DNA of 24,340 nt from Bacteroidales bacterium UBA3754 (lineage in GTDB: Bacteria > Bacteroidota > Bacteroidia > Bacteroidales > UBA1715). The notes under the pieces were generated by a model. The model was not told the origin of the DNA. It worked only from the letters and a program-made list of their open reading frames with translations, and did not search any database. The stretch is from NCBI GenBank assembly GCA_002371705.1, contig DFGI01000088.1, positions 1-24,340 of the forward strand, read 5' to 3'. Made by a program: the position numbers and the translations under genes. Below are positions 1-6,787 of this stretch, in pieces; within the stretch, counting starts at the first letter, position 1, and every line of letters begins with the position of its first letter.

Positions 1-30
1 ATTGTGCATTATGAATTGTGCATTCTCAAT
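1..30. repeat. ATTGTGCATTATGAATT-type dispersed repeat, copy 1
   Basis: AT-rich repeat built from alternating ATTGTGCATT and ATGAATT words, directly downstream of the VanW gene's stop codon. Related copies lie near 3914, 15797 and 20071. The copy may extend beyond the window edge. Confidence 0.6.
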
Positions 31-40
31 TAAACTTTTG

Positions 41-865
41 TTATTCCTTCAGCATCGGGTTGTACATCATAATAGCGTTGTTTTCGCTCACGAGTTCTTC
101 GGCGGTTTCGCCTGTCGCAATGGTTGTGATACGTCGGTAAATTCGGTTGTGGCGAGTGTAGCCGCCCCACCATTGTTGTTCAAAACGTTGGTCGGTCTCA
201 TATACCTCGTATTCTTTGTCTGCCGGAATAGTGGCACAAAGCGTACCTCGTAGATATTCCTCGTCGAGCCAAAGGTTTATTTTGAAAGTGATGTCGGTGT
301 TGTTTTCCAACTGAAGGTCTATGTAATTGTAGGCGAGCGTGGCACCGCAGGCGAACGGTATGGTTCGGTTCACGTCGGGAAACACGTCGAAACTGTGACG
401 CCAGCGTTCTTTCACGGTAAGAGGAGAGTGCAACGCCATCCAATATATGAGATTTCCGAGTTGGCATAATCCGCCACCAATCCCCGTTGAAACCTTTCCG
501 TTGTGAATCATCATCCCCGTTTTGTATCCTTTGCGTTTGGTGGGACGACCGACCATTCGCCAAATGGAAAACGTCTCGCCCGGCTTGATGACCACGCCGT
601 TTATTTTTGCCACTGCCAGATTCAGATTCGTTATCTTGTTGTATTGCAGATACATATCCACGTCCTTCAACTTTCGCAAAAGGGTAGATTTGTGTTCAAT
701 CCAAACATTTGGCACTGAGGTTGTATGGTCGATTTTTGAGAAATTTGTACCGGAAAAATACCATTTCAAAAAACGTTTGGCAATATAGAACTCCCGTCCG
801 AAAAATCGTCGCACGGCACTTCTTTCGATAGGTTTTTCAACAAAATGAATCATTCGTTTAGGCAT
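41..865 (-). CDS. VanW family protein
   Basis: A 274-residue protein of the VanW family, named after an accessory gene of vanB-type vancomycin resistance clusters; the biochemical role of the family is not established. The diagnostic block is visible: KPGETFS near residues 94-100, then GGGLCQLGN at 130-138 followed by a WRHS.D.FPD stretch at 155-164. No signal peptide is evident; the N-terminus is basic. The open frame reaches a TTG at 877, but the ATG at 865 is preferred because TTG starts are uncommon in this phylum. Nothing nearby suggests glycopeptide resistance (no vanA/B ligase or vanX), so this is probably a housekeeping or envelope paralogue. Its upstream region carries an element shared with the gene at 3936-4835. 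Confidence 0.85.
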   Translation of the reverse strand: MPKRMIHFVEKPIERSAVRRFFGREFYIAKRFLKWYFSGTNFSKIDHTTSVPNVWIEHKSTLLRKLKDVDMYLQYNKITNLNLAVAKINGVVIKPGETFSIWRMVGRPTKRKGYKTGMMIHNGKVSTGIGGGLCQLGNLIYWMALHSPLTVKERWRHSFDVFPDVNRTIPFACGATLAYNYIDLQLENNTDITFKINLWLDEEYLRGTLCATIPADKEYEVYETDQRFEQQWWGGYTRHNRIYRRITTIATGETAEELVSENNAIMMYNPMLKE

Positions 866-923
866 TTTATCCGTCAATTATTGTGAACATATTTTAGAAA
901 CCATTCCGCAATAATTTTACGTT

Positions 924-1012
924 CACGAATATACTAATTTTTCCAAATTTACACTCACGACATCCCCAAAAGCAACATTTCCGCAGGTCAAATTTAGGGC
1001 AAAAACAGCTAT
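924..1012 (-). repeat. ~90-bp intergenic element, copy A (promoter-proximal)
   Basis: Two conserved blocks: 924-952 (ACGAATATACTAA, then TTTTCCAAATTTAC) and 985-1012 (AGGTCAAATTTAGGGC, then AAAACAG and TATC). Both recur in order at 4857-4948. On the minus strand both blocks contain TAAATTTG, which fits the TAnnTTTG -7 consensus, so the element may act as promoter/operator for the VanW gene. Confidence 0.6.
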
Positions 1013-1132
1013 CAATTTCTTAAACTTAAAAACTAAAAGCAAAACGATACATTATAATAACAAAATCAAATTGTATTCTGTGTATAGATTAAATATTTTA
1101 ATTAAACAATGTAAAATAATTACAATTTGTTA

Positions 1133-1162
1133 TTGGTTTATTAAATTTACTTATATATTTGC
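1133..1162 (+). promoter_or_regulatory. Promoter of the porin-P-II-amt operon
   Basis: TTG at 1133-1135 (-33 element), an 18-nt gap, and TATATTTGC at 1154-1162 (-7 element) match the Bacteroidota sigma-70 consensus TTTG/TAnnTTTG. The predicted start of transcription near 1169 leaves a leader of about 160 nt before the first large gene. Confidence 0.65.
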
Positions 1163-1177
1163 ACTGTAAATTTAATT

Positions 1178-1267
1178 ATGAGACGAATTAATAACATATT
1201 GCAGAATAGGAAACAGCAGCCCGAAAGGGCTGTGAATTGTGTGTGGTCTCGTAATAATGACCGATAA
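1178..1267 (+). CDS. Putative leader peptide ORF (29 aa), Asn/Gln/Arg-rich
   Basis: A small ATG-to-TAA frame begins about 9 nt after the predicted transcription start. Of 29 residues, 6 are Asn, 3 Gln, 6 Arg and 1 Lys, so over half carry side-chain nitrogen. It holds Asn-Asn pairs at residues 5-6 and 26-27 and Gln-Gln at 13-14. A perfect GAAA-loop hairpin lies inside the ORF and a competing pairing partner lies after its stop. This layout resembles amino-acid attenuation leaders. No protein-level conservation could be checked, and an ORF this short can arise by chance. Confidence 0.4.
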   Translation: MRRINNILQNRKQQPERAVNCVWSRNNDR

Positions 1268-1293
1268 AAGGTAAAATAGGGCAGAAGCTCTTT
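1180..1293 (+). promoter_or_regulatory. Structured 5' leader with alternative hairpins
   Basis: Hairpin 1 is CAGCCC (1217-1222), GAAA loop, GGGCTG (1227-1232), enclosed by GAGAC (1180-1184) pairing with GTCTC (1246-1250). A competing helix pairs AAAGGGCT (1224-1231) with AGCTCTTT (1286-1293): 8 bp with one G-U. The two cannot form together. No U-run follows, so a classical intrinsic terminator is not evident; control could act on translation or through Rho. Confidence 0.45.
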
Positions 1294-1331
1294 CAAATCA
1301 AAACAAAAATCAATTTCAAAACATTCTTATC

Positions 1332-2048
1332 ATGAAAACAATTAGTAGAAAAATTATAATAAGTGTAGTATTGGGACTTTTGTTCGTTCCATCGTTTGCC
1401 GAAGAACCTGAAAGTGGCGTTAGTGCTTCGGTTGGCGGCGATATAGTAAGCAGTTACGTGTGGCGTGGTTTGTACTGCGGCGGCACGAGTTTCCAACCGT
1501 CGCTTTCCGTTGAGTGGAAAGGTCTTTCGCTTTCGGGTTGGGGTTCCGTCGGCATTGACAAAACCGATACGAAGGAGTTTGACCTGACACTCGGCTATGC
1601 GATTGGCGGATTCTCAATTTCGGTTACAGACTATTATTTTGACTATTTCGGAGTCGCAAACCCGTATGGTGAATATGTGAAAGAACGGACAAGCCACGTG
1701 TTTGAAGGTCAAATCGGCTACGATTTTGAATTTATGTCGCTCAACTGGTACACCAACTTTGCTGGTGCCGACGGTGTGAAAAACGCGGAAGGCGACATGG
1801 CGTATTCGTCGTACTTCTCGGCTGCCGTTCCTTTTGGAATTGGAGGCGTGGAATGGGAAGCCGAACTTGGCATAGTTCCTTGGAAGACAGACCTTTATGG
1901 TGCCGAAGGTTTTGCACTGACAAACCTTTCGCTCAAGGCGGCAAAATCGCTCAAAATTTCCGACGAATTCAGTCTTGGCGTTTTCTCGCAAGCCGTATGG
2001 AACCCAGCGGCAGACGGCGGATTTCTTGTTATGGGGCTTAGTTTTTAA
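1332..2048 (+). CDS. TorF-like putative outer-membrane porin
   Basis: A 238-residue protein with a signal peptide (residues 1 to about 23, basic MKTISRK start, hydrophobic core, cleavage near SFAEE). After it comes the motif SYVWRG near residues 41-46, typical of the TorF/TIGR02001 family of putative porins, then alternating amphipathic strands and a terminal Phe, as expected for BAM-dependent outer-membrane barrels. It is the first large gene of a three-gene operon with P-II and Amt, and the P-II start codon follows its stop by 24 bp. Inference: it admits ammonium or small nitrogen compounds through the outer membrane; the substrate is not shown by the sequence. Confidence 0.8.
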   Translation: MKTISRKIIISVVLGLLFVPSFAEEPESGVSASVGGDIVSSYVWRGLYCGGTSFQPSLSVEWKGLSLSGWGSVGIDKTDTKEFDLTLGYAIGGFSISVTDYYFDYFGVANPYGEYVKERTSHVFEGQIGYDFEFMSLNWYTNFAGADGVKNAEGDMAYSSYFSAAVPFGIGGVEWEAELGIVPWKTDLYGAEGFALTNLSLKAAKSLKISDEFSLGVFSQAVWNPAADGGFLVMGLSF

Positions 2049-2072
2049 TTGTTTAACTTAAAATATTGTATT

Positions 2073-2429
2073 ATGAAAAAAATTGAAGCAATCATTCGGA
2101 AAACCAAATTCGAAGATGTGAAAGAGGCGCTTCTCGCTGCCGACATTGAATGGTTTTCGTACTACGATGTGCGTGGCGTGGGAAAAACCCGCCAGGCAAG
2201 AATCTACCGAGGCATTGCCTACGACACGAGTTGCATTGAAAGGACGTTGGTTTCGGTTATCGTTCGTGACAAGAATGTGGAAAAAACCGTCTCGGCAATC
2301 CTTGGAGCGGCACAGACGGGCGAAGTTGGAGACGGACGAATCTTCGTCATTCCTATCGAGGATGCGGTGAGAATCCGCACGGGCGAAAGGGGAGACATTG
2401 CTCTGTACAACGCCGAACAAGAAAAATAA
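2073..2429 (+). CDS. P-II family nitrogen regulator
   Basis: A 118-residue P-II signalling protein (GlnB/GlnK family). These trimers sense ATP/ADP and 2-oxoglutarate and gate partners such as Amt. Seen here: a KKIEAIIRK N-terminus, a T-loop around residues 37-54 (R43-I-Y-R-G-I-A-Y50, Y50 aligning with the uridylylated Tyr51 of E. coli GlnB), and the C-terminal signature TGEVGDGRIFVIP followed by RIRTGE. The ATG at 2073 is chosen over a TTG at 2049 because it gives the canonical MKKIEAI start. The gene lies between porin and amt, so a GlnK-like role in blocking Amt when nitrogen is ample is the natural inference. The T-loop after Y50 (DTSCIERT) is unlike the enterobacterial one. Confidence 0.93.
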   Translation: MKKIEAIIRKTKFEDVKEALLAADIEWFSYYDVRGVGKTRQARIYRGIAYDTSCIERTLVSVIVRDKNVEKTVSAILGAAQTGEVGDGRIFVIPIEDAVRIRTGERGDIALYNAEQEK

Positions 2430-2460
2430 TGAACGAATGTGAAATTAAAACTGTAGAAAA

Positions 2461-3843
2461 ATGAAACGATTATGTAAATATATGAAAAAAGTGGTGCCAT
2501 TTGGTTTGTTTCTCGTCGCCTTGTTGTCGTCGGGCGTGGCTATGGCACAAGAAGAAGTAGTTGCGGAAGCTGCCGCCGTGGTTTCCGAGGAAGCTGAAGC
2601 GGGATTTTCAATAAACGCCGTCGATACGATTTGGGTGTTGCTTGCCGCAATGTTGGTGTTCTTTATGCAACCCGGATTCGCCTTGGTCGAAGCGGGTATG
2701 ACGCGGACGAAAAACACTGCCAACATTCTTATGAAAAACTTCCTTGACTTTTCGGCTGGTTCAGTGTTGTATTGGATATGCGGATTTTCCATAATGTTCG
2801 GTGCTGGAGCGTTCCTCGGTTGGGACGGATTTGGAATAGGGGGAGTGGAAAATCCTTGTCCGAACTTGCCGAAAGAAGGGTATTTCATCTTCCAAACGGT
2901 GTTCTGTGCGACTGCTGCCACAATTGTGTCGGGTGCAATGGCTGAACGTACCAAATTTTCAATGTATATTCTGTATTCCGTACTGATTTCGGCGTTCATT
3001 TATCCGATTCAAGGTCATTGGTCGTGGGGCGGTGGCTGGTTGTCGGAACTTGGGTTTCACGATTTTGCCGGTTCGGCTGTCGTTCACTCCTGCGGTGGTT
3101 TCATAGCGTTGGCTGGTGCCATTGTGCTTGGTCCACGTTTGGGTAAATACACAAAATTATCAGACGGTAAAATCCGTTCAAACGCTATTCCTGGTCATAG
3201 TCTTGCACTTGCGGCACTCGGTGTTTGGATTTTGTGGATGGGGTGGTTCGGTTTCAACCCTGGTTCCACGGTAGCCGCTACAGGTACGGTTGACCCAGAT
3301 TGCTACGGTGGTGGCATTCTTGACAATATGACTGCCATGTCGCACATATTTGTCACGACAAACGTTGCGGCAGCAGTGGGTGCGATAGTGGCGTTGATTT
3401 ACACGTGGGTTGTGTTCGGCAAGCCGTCGCTTTCGATGATGTGCAACGGTATTTTGGCAGGATTGGTCGGCATAACCGCGGGTTGCGACTGCGTGCCTAT
3501 CTGGGCTGCCGCTGTAATTGGAGCGATTGCATCGGTGGTAATGTGCTTCTGTGTACGCTTTTTCGATGTCCGTCTCCACATTGACGACCCTGTTGGTGCG
3601 GTTTCGGTACACGGAATGGCCGGTTTCACAGGAACAATCCTCACTGGCGTGTTCGCATTTCCAGAATGTGGCTATAGCGTTGGAACACAGTTGATTGGTG
3701 AACTTGCAATAGCAGGATGGTCGTTTGGCTGCGGATTGTTGGTGTTCTTGTTGATTAAACACATCTTCGGACTTCGCGTCGATGCTCGTATTGAAGAAGA
3801 AGGCCTTGACGTTTACGAGCACGGAGAATCCGCATACAACTGA
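2461..3843 (+). CDS. amt: Ammonium transporter (Amt family)
   Basis: A 460-residue ammonium channel of the inner membrane with an N-terminal signal-like segment (to about A29) and around eleven membrane spans. Family landmarks: D201-F-A-G-S-A-V-V-H209, where H209 is the first pore histidine; FNPGS at 265-269; and D376-P-V-G-A-V-S-V-H384-G, H384 being the second pore histidine. The C-terminal tail LDVYEHGESAYN matches the cytosolic region contacted by P-II proteins. The gene starts 31 bp after the P-II stop and is followed by a strong terminator, so it closes the operon. An internal ATG at 2485 (MKKVVPFG) is an alternative start giving a more typical signal peptide. Confidence 0.96.
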   Translation: MKRLCKYMKKVVPFGLFLVALLSSGVAMAQEEVVAEAAAVVSEEAEAGFSINAVDTIWVLLAAMLVFFMQPGFALVEAGMTRTKNTANILMKNFLDFSAGSVLYWICGFSIMFGAGAFLGWDGFGIGGVENPCPNLPKEGYFIFQTVFCATAATIVSGAMAERTKFSMYILYSVLISAFIYPIQGHWSWGGGWLSELGFHDFAGSAVVHSCGGFIALAGAIVLGPRLGKYTKLSDGKIRSNAIPGHSLALAALGVWILWMGWFGFNPGSTVAATGTVDPDCYGGGILDNMTAMSHIFVTTNVAAAVGAIVALIYTWVVFGKPSLSMMCNGILAGLVGITAGCDCVPIWAAAVIGAIASVVMCFCVRFFDVRLHIDDPVGAVSVHGMAGFTGTILTGVFAFPECGYSVGTQLIGELAIAGWSFGCGLLVFLLIKHIFGLRVDARIEEEGLDVYEHGESAYN

Positions 3844-3882
3844 TAATTAAGTACGAAATGTACTTTGCCGTTCGTTTGACAG

Positions 3883-3913
3883 GGATATGCTCGTTGGGGC
3901 ATATCCTTTTTTT
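3883..3913 (+). terminator. Intrinsic terminator after amt
   Basis: Perfect 8-bp stem GGATATGC (3883-3890) / GCATATCC (3899-3906), an 8-nt loop, then seven T residues. It lies 39 bp after the amt stop codon and ends the nitrogen operon. Confidence 0.9.
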
Positions 3914-3938
3914 ATGCACAATGCATAATTCGCAATTA
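3914..3938. repeat. ATTGTGCATTATGAATT-type dispersed repeat, copy 2
   Basis: Reverse-oriented copy (ATGCACAATGCATAATTCGC) between the amt terminator and the end of the next minus-strand gene, overlapping that gene's stop codon. Confidence 0.55.
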
Positions 3939-4835
3939 ATCGGGTTCTATTGCGTTGAGGGCGTTTTCGAGTTCAAAGAGCATTTGGTCTCGGGGATTGT
4001 CAAACGATGGTTTTACAGGGTCTAAATGATAGTTCTTTCGGTCTTTTTCGATTCTATCACGTTCGATTGTGCGTTCAGCTTCTTTAGCTCGTTTTTTCCA
4101 TTCTTCGGAATTACTGCGTTCCGAGGAATACGCTTCTTTCCAATAATCAGCATTGTGTTTTGCCACTTCGTATACCGTTTCATAGTTTATGCTACCGAAA
4201 AAATAGGCTATAACCGACACAATGACGAGAATAATAATCAACGTAGTGGTTTTCATTGTTACCGTTTTACTATTTGATTGTTCTTGTGGTTCTTCGTCAA
4301 GGTACTTTGTACTTTTTGCTTTTTTGTTAGATTTATTTGAGCTTTGAAAATCGTCTATAGATTGGGGTCGCTTGTTGCCAATGATAGTGAACATATCTGC
4401 ATAATACACCACTTTTCCATCGTTTTCCATCCAAAAACCGCCGCATTCGGGACAGTAGTCGGAAAGCTCAGGAGCATTACGGTTGGGAACGGTCATTCGG
4501 TAGCCGCACAGAGAGCATTCGGCAATGATAGGCGTGTCCTCTTTTGTTTCAACTATCGTTTTCTTTGTTTTTTCCTTTGATGTTGAAAGGGTAGATGCTT
4601 CACGGGCGGCGACAGCCCTGCGATTTACACGAATAAGCATCGGCTTTTTTTTCTTATTTTGTGTCAATAATGGATGCATTTCAACCGCATGTCGCACCTG
4701 TGACAACGAAACAGAACATTTTGTTCCATTACTCGTCACCATTTTTCGTTCATTCACGTTTTGGCATATTTCCGCTATAGTTAATCCTTTTGTGGATTCA
4801 CTAACAACAATGTATATGGCATCGGATAGACGCAT
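3936..4835 (-). CDS. HARE-HTH-like / zinc-ribbon / coiled-coil membrane protein
   Basis: A 299-residue multidomain protein. Residues 1-70 (SDAIYIVV...GLTIAEICQNVNER...SLSQVRHAVEMHP) resemble the HARE-HTH winged-helix module. Residues 107-131 carry two CxxC pairs (C107/C110 and C128/C131), a rubredoxin-type zinc ribbon. A single membrane span follows at about 196-214, then a charged probable coiled coil at about 218-275. The topology places the HTH and ribbon on one side of the membrane and the coiled coil on the other. I cannot assign a function; a membrane-tethered DNA- or protein-binding sensor is an inference. It shares an upstream element with the VanW gene and its C-terminus overlaps a dispersed repeat. 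Confidence 0.7.
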   Translation of the reverse strand: MRLSDAIYIVVSESTKGLTIAEICQNVNERKMVTSNGTKCSVSLSQVRHAVEMHPLLTQNKKKKPMLIRVNRRAVAAREASTLSTSKEKTKKTIVETKEDTPIIAECSLCGYRMTVPNRNAPELSDYCPECGGFWMENDGKVVYYADMFTIIGNKRPQSIDDFQSSNKSNKKAKSTKYLDEEPQEQSNSKTVTMKTTTLIIILVIVSVIAYFFGSINYETVYEVAKHNADYWKEAYSSERSNSEEWKKRAKEAERTIERDRIEKDRKNYHLDPVKPSFDNPRDQMLFELENALNAIEPD

Positions 4836-4856
4836 TTTTATTTGGAAAATTAAGTT

Positions 4857-4948
4857 TACGAATATACTAAATTTTCCAAATTTACTTTTGGCGTGATGCG
4901 AAAATCAATATTTGGGTAGGTCAAATTTAGGGCAAAACAGTTATCGAT
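4857..4948 (-). repeat. ~90-bp intergenic element, copy B
   Basis: Second copy of the element at 924-1012: block 1 at 4857-4885 and block 2 at 4918-4948 (AGGTCAAATTTAGGGC, then AAAACAG and TATCGAT). It begins 22 bp upstream of the 4835 start codon and just overlaps the 3' end of the thioesterase gene, in the same orientation relative to the downstream minus-strand gene as copy A. Confidence 0.6.
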
Positions 4949-5681
4949 GTTCCCAATGGCTTGAGATTTCGCACACAAGCGATTGGTCGGTTGCCTTGCG
5001 GATGTCGCACGAGAGACAGGTTTCGCCGTATTCCTGCAATGTGGCGATGAGTTTGTCGCCCAAGAATGTTTCTTGTGCATATTTTATATGAAAATCCACA
5101 AGGTTGTGGCTTTCAATAAAATGCGACGGAACAAGCGAAACAACTAATCGCACATAGTTTTGGTTATTGGTGTGCCCGTTGAAATCAATTTCCACTGGCG
5201 AAACATTGTGGCTGATGGTGTTGAGTTCCGTCGTGCCTTTCTCCATACGGATTTTTGTATGACGAATTGCGTCGTGTTCATCGTGCAGTTTCACCAAATT
5301 TTCGAGATTGTGGCAAGGATATGGCTTACGGGTTTGCACATCAACCAACAACCAGGTGCTTGTACCTTTCGCAAAGACCACGTTTTTGTCGTCTTTCATT
5401 GTGAAATCCACAAAAACCTTGATAGACGAAAGTTCCGAAATCCAAACCTCCACACGTATGTTTTCTGACCAAAGCGGCTTTCTTTCTTGTAACGACGCAT
5501 AAAACTCCGTAATCATCCATATTAGATTCTGTTTTTTTATGTCGAACGGAGCCACATGCCCGGTCGCCAAAAAACGTGAAATCGTGTCTTGGAAATAACA
5601 GAGTATCGCATTAATTGTGAGCGTGTAATTCGTGTCGATATCGCCCAAAGTGATAGGGTATGAATAGGAATATGTCTGCAT
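4941..5681 (-). CDS. Acyl-ACP thioesterase (FatA/FatB family)
   Basis: A 246-residue acyl-[acyl-carrier-protein] thioesterase, which hydrolyses acyl-ACP to end fatty-acid synthesis and release free fatty acids. The double hot-dog architecture is visible: an N-terminal half with the DIDTNYTLTINAI start and WxISE strand, and a C-terminal half containing the family motif D166-F-N-G-H170-T-N-N-Q-N-Y, where the Asn/His residues are expected to be catalytic. The ATG at 5681 (MQTYSYSYPI) is preferred over an upstream start at 5726, because a good -7 element lies between the two at 5695-5703. It is divergent from an AraC-type regulator that may control it. Confidence 0.9.
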   Translation of the reverse strand: MQTYSYSYPITLGDIDTNYTLTINAILCYFQDTISRFLATGHVAPFDIKKQNLIWMITEFYASLQERKPLWSENIRVEVWISELSSIKVFVDFTMKDDKNVVFAKGTSTWLLVDVQTRKPYPCHNLENLVKLHDEHDAIRHTKIRMEKGTTELNTISHNVSPVEIDFNGHTNNQNYVRLVVSLVPSHFIESHNLVDFHIKYAQETFLGDKLIATLQEYGETCLSCDIRKATDQSLVCEISSHWEHR

Positions 5682-5694
5682 ATTTGAATTTTTT

Positions 5695-5726
5695 ACAAAA
5701 ATAGCCGTTAAGGTAATAGCAATCAA
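5695..5726 (-). promoter_or_regulatory. Promoter of the acyl-ACP thioesterase gene
   Basis: On the minus strand, TATTTTTGT (5695-5703) follows a TTG by about 20 nt, matching the Bacteroidota -33/-7 spacing. Its position supports the start at 5681. Confidence 0.5.
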
Positions 5727-5800
5727 CGCCGTTTATTATACCTTTTTGCCTAAAAGTTATTATTTTAATTCATTTCTACCTGAAAAAAATCTACTTTTTG

Positions 5801-5809
5801 TATTTTTGC
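5801..5809 (+). promoter_or_regulatory. Candidate -7 element of the AraC-type gene
   Basis: TATTTTTGC, a perfect TAnnTTTG match, lies only 3 nt before the ATG at 5813. A second match, TACTTTTTG, sits at 5792-5800. Either implies a very short or absent 5' leader. Confidence 0.45.
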
Positions 5810-5812
5810 GGT

Positions 5813-6688
5813 ATGCAGTCATTAACAGTAAAACAGATTCGTGAACGGTTCCCGAAATCTCCGTCGTTGCACTACGGCGATGATTTTTTACTAATTGAGA
5901 TTTCGTATCCAGCCAGTGCGGGCTTGTTCGACATTTATCCGTGCAAGTTCAAGGGGGCGACCTGTATTTATTGTCTCGAAGGAGAATTTAACTTATCAGT
6001 TGGGCTGGAGGAATACGATTTTCATAAAGATTGTTTTGCGGTGAGTGTTCCTGGCGACATTGTGACTTTTTCGCAAAAAGAAGGGCAGAAGCGATGTAGA
6101 ATCCGCATTTTGGCTATTTCCGACGAATTACTGAAAGAAATGGAATTCGACATTTCAAAGGCAAACGTGCTTTTCCGTTACCGTATGGTGAAGGCGAATC
6201 TGCAATATCAGATTTTGATACACAATTTCAGGAATTTGTTCCGTTCCACAATTCTCTCGCCGCACGACGAGACGAAGGAAAGTCTTGCCTATTTGTTGCG
6301 TTCAATGTACATTGAGCTCACCCACATTTGGGAAAGTCTTGCTTCCGCGCCACGGCAGTCGTTCCCCAAACATAAACTGACGGAATTGTTTGTTTCCCTT
6401 GTCGCAAAACATCATGTAACGCACAGAGATGTAGCGTTTTACGCCTCGCAATTGGGTGTCACTCCCAAATATTTGTCGGTGGCGGTGAAAAAGGCGAGCG
6501 GCCGCACGGCGGTGGAGTGGATTACCTCGTATGTGATTCTCGAATCCAAATTCTATTTGCGACACACCAATTCCCATATAAAAGAAATTGCCTACGCCTT
6601 GCAATTCCAGAATCAGATGGATTTTTACCGCTATTTTACGCGACACACAGGAATGTCGCCGTCGGAATATCGTGAGAGGAATCAATAG
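5813..6688 (+). CDS. AraC family transcriptional regulator
   Basis: A 291-residue regulator with an N-terminal cupin-like sensing region (about 25-110) and a C-terminal AraC/XylS DNA-binding domain. The two HTH units are recognisable: DVAFYASQLGVTPKYLSVAVKKA, then HIKEIAYALQFQNQMDFYRYFTRHTGMSPSEYR, the latter matching the family's C-terminal signature. The start is set at the ATG at 5813 rather than an upstream TTG. The gene is divergent from the acyl-ACP thioesterase, so control of that gene is possible, but AraC proteins of this type often act on distant efflux or outer-membrane genes. Ligand unknown. Confidence 0.92.
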   Translation: MQSLTVKQIRERFPKSPSLHYGDDFLLIEISYPASAGLFDIYPCKFKGATCIYCLEGEFNLSVGLEEYDFHKDCFAVSVPGDIVTFSQKEGQKRCRIRILAISDELLKEMEFDISKANVLFRYRMVKANLQYQILIHNFRNLFRSTILSPHDETKESLAYLLRSMYIELTHIWESLASAPRQSFPKHKLTELFVSLVAKHHVTHRDVAFYASQLGVTPKYLSVAVKKASGRTAVEWITSYVILESKFYLRHTNSHIKEIAYALQFQNQMDFYRYFTRHTGMSPSEYRERNQ

Positions 6689-6695
6689 GGGAGAT

Positions 6696-6757
6696 AATCC
6701 CCAAAATTATATGAACTTTGAGGAATTTAATCCCCAAAGTTGTATAGATTTTGAGGA
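6696..6757. repeat. Paired 29-bp repeats, left side of ATPase cassette
   Basis: Two copies (6696-6724 and 6729-6757) of a 29-bp unit beginning AATCCCCAAA and ending TTTGAGGA, 33 bp apart. The ends are imperfect inverted repeats of one another (TCCCCAAA against TTTGAGGA). Matching pairs lie to the right of the ATPase gene at 7908-7969. Confidence 0.85.
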
Positions 6758-6765
6758 TTTTATAT

Positions 6766-6774
6766 TATATTTGC
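6766..6774 (+). promoter_or_regulatory. -7 promoter element of the ATPase gene
   Basis: TATATTTGC, 13 nt before the ATG at 6788. The second left-hand repeat would supply the upstream part of the promoter. Confidence 0.55.
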
Positions 6775-6787
6775 AAAAAAATAGACA

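Noticed and set aside
41..865. Vancomycin resistance locus
   Set aside because: Only a VanW-domain protein is present, with no ligase, dehydrogenase or dipeptidase genes nearby; the family is widespread outside resistance clusters.
2445..3822. Long minus-strand frames opposite amt (184 and 214 codons)
   Set aside because: They lie entirely antisense to a confidently assigned transporter gene and have no recognisable domain or signal.
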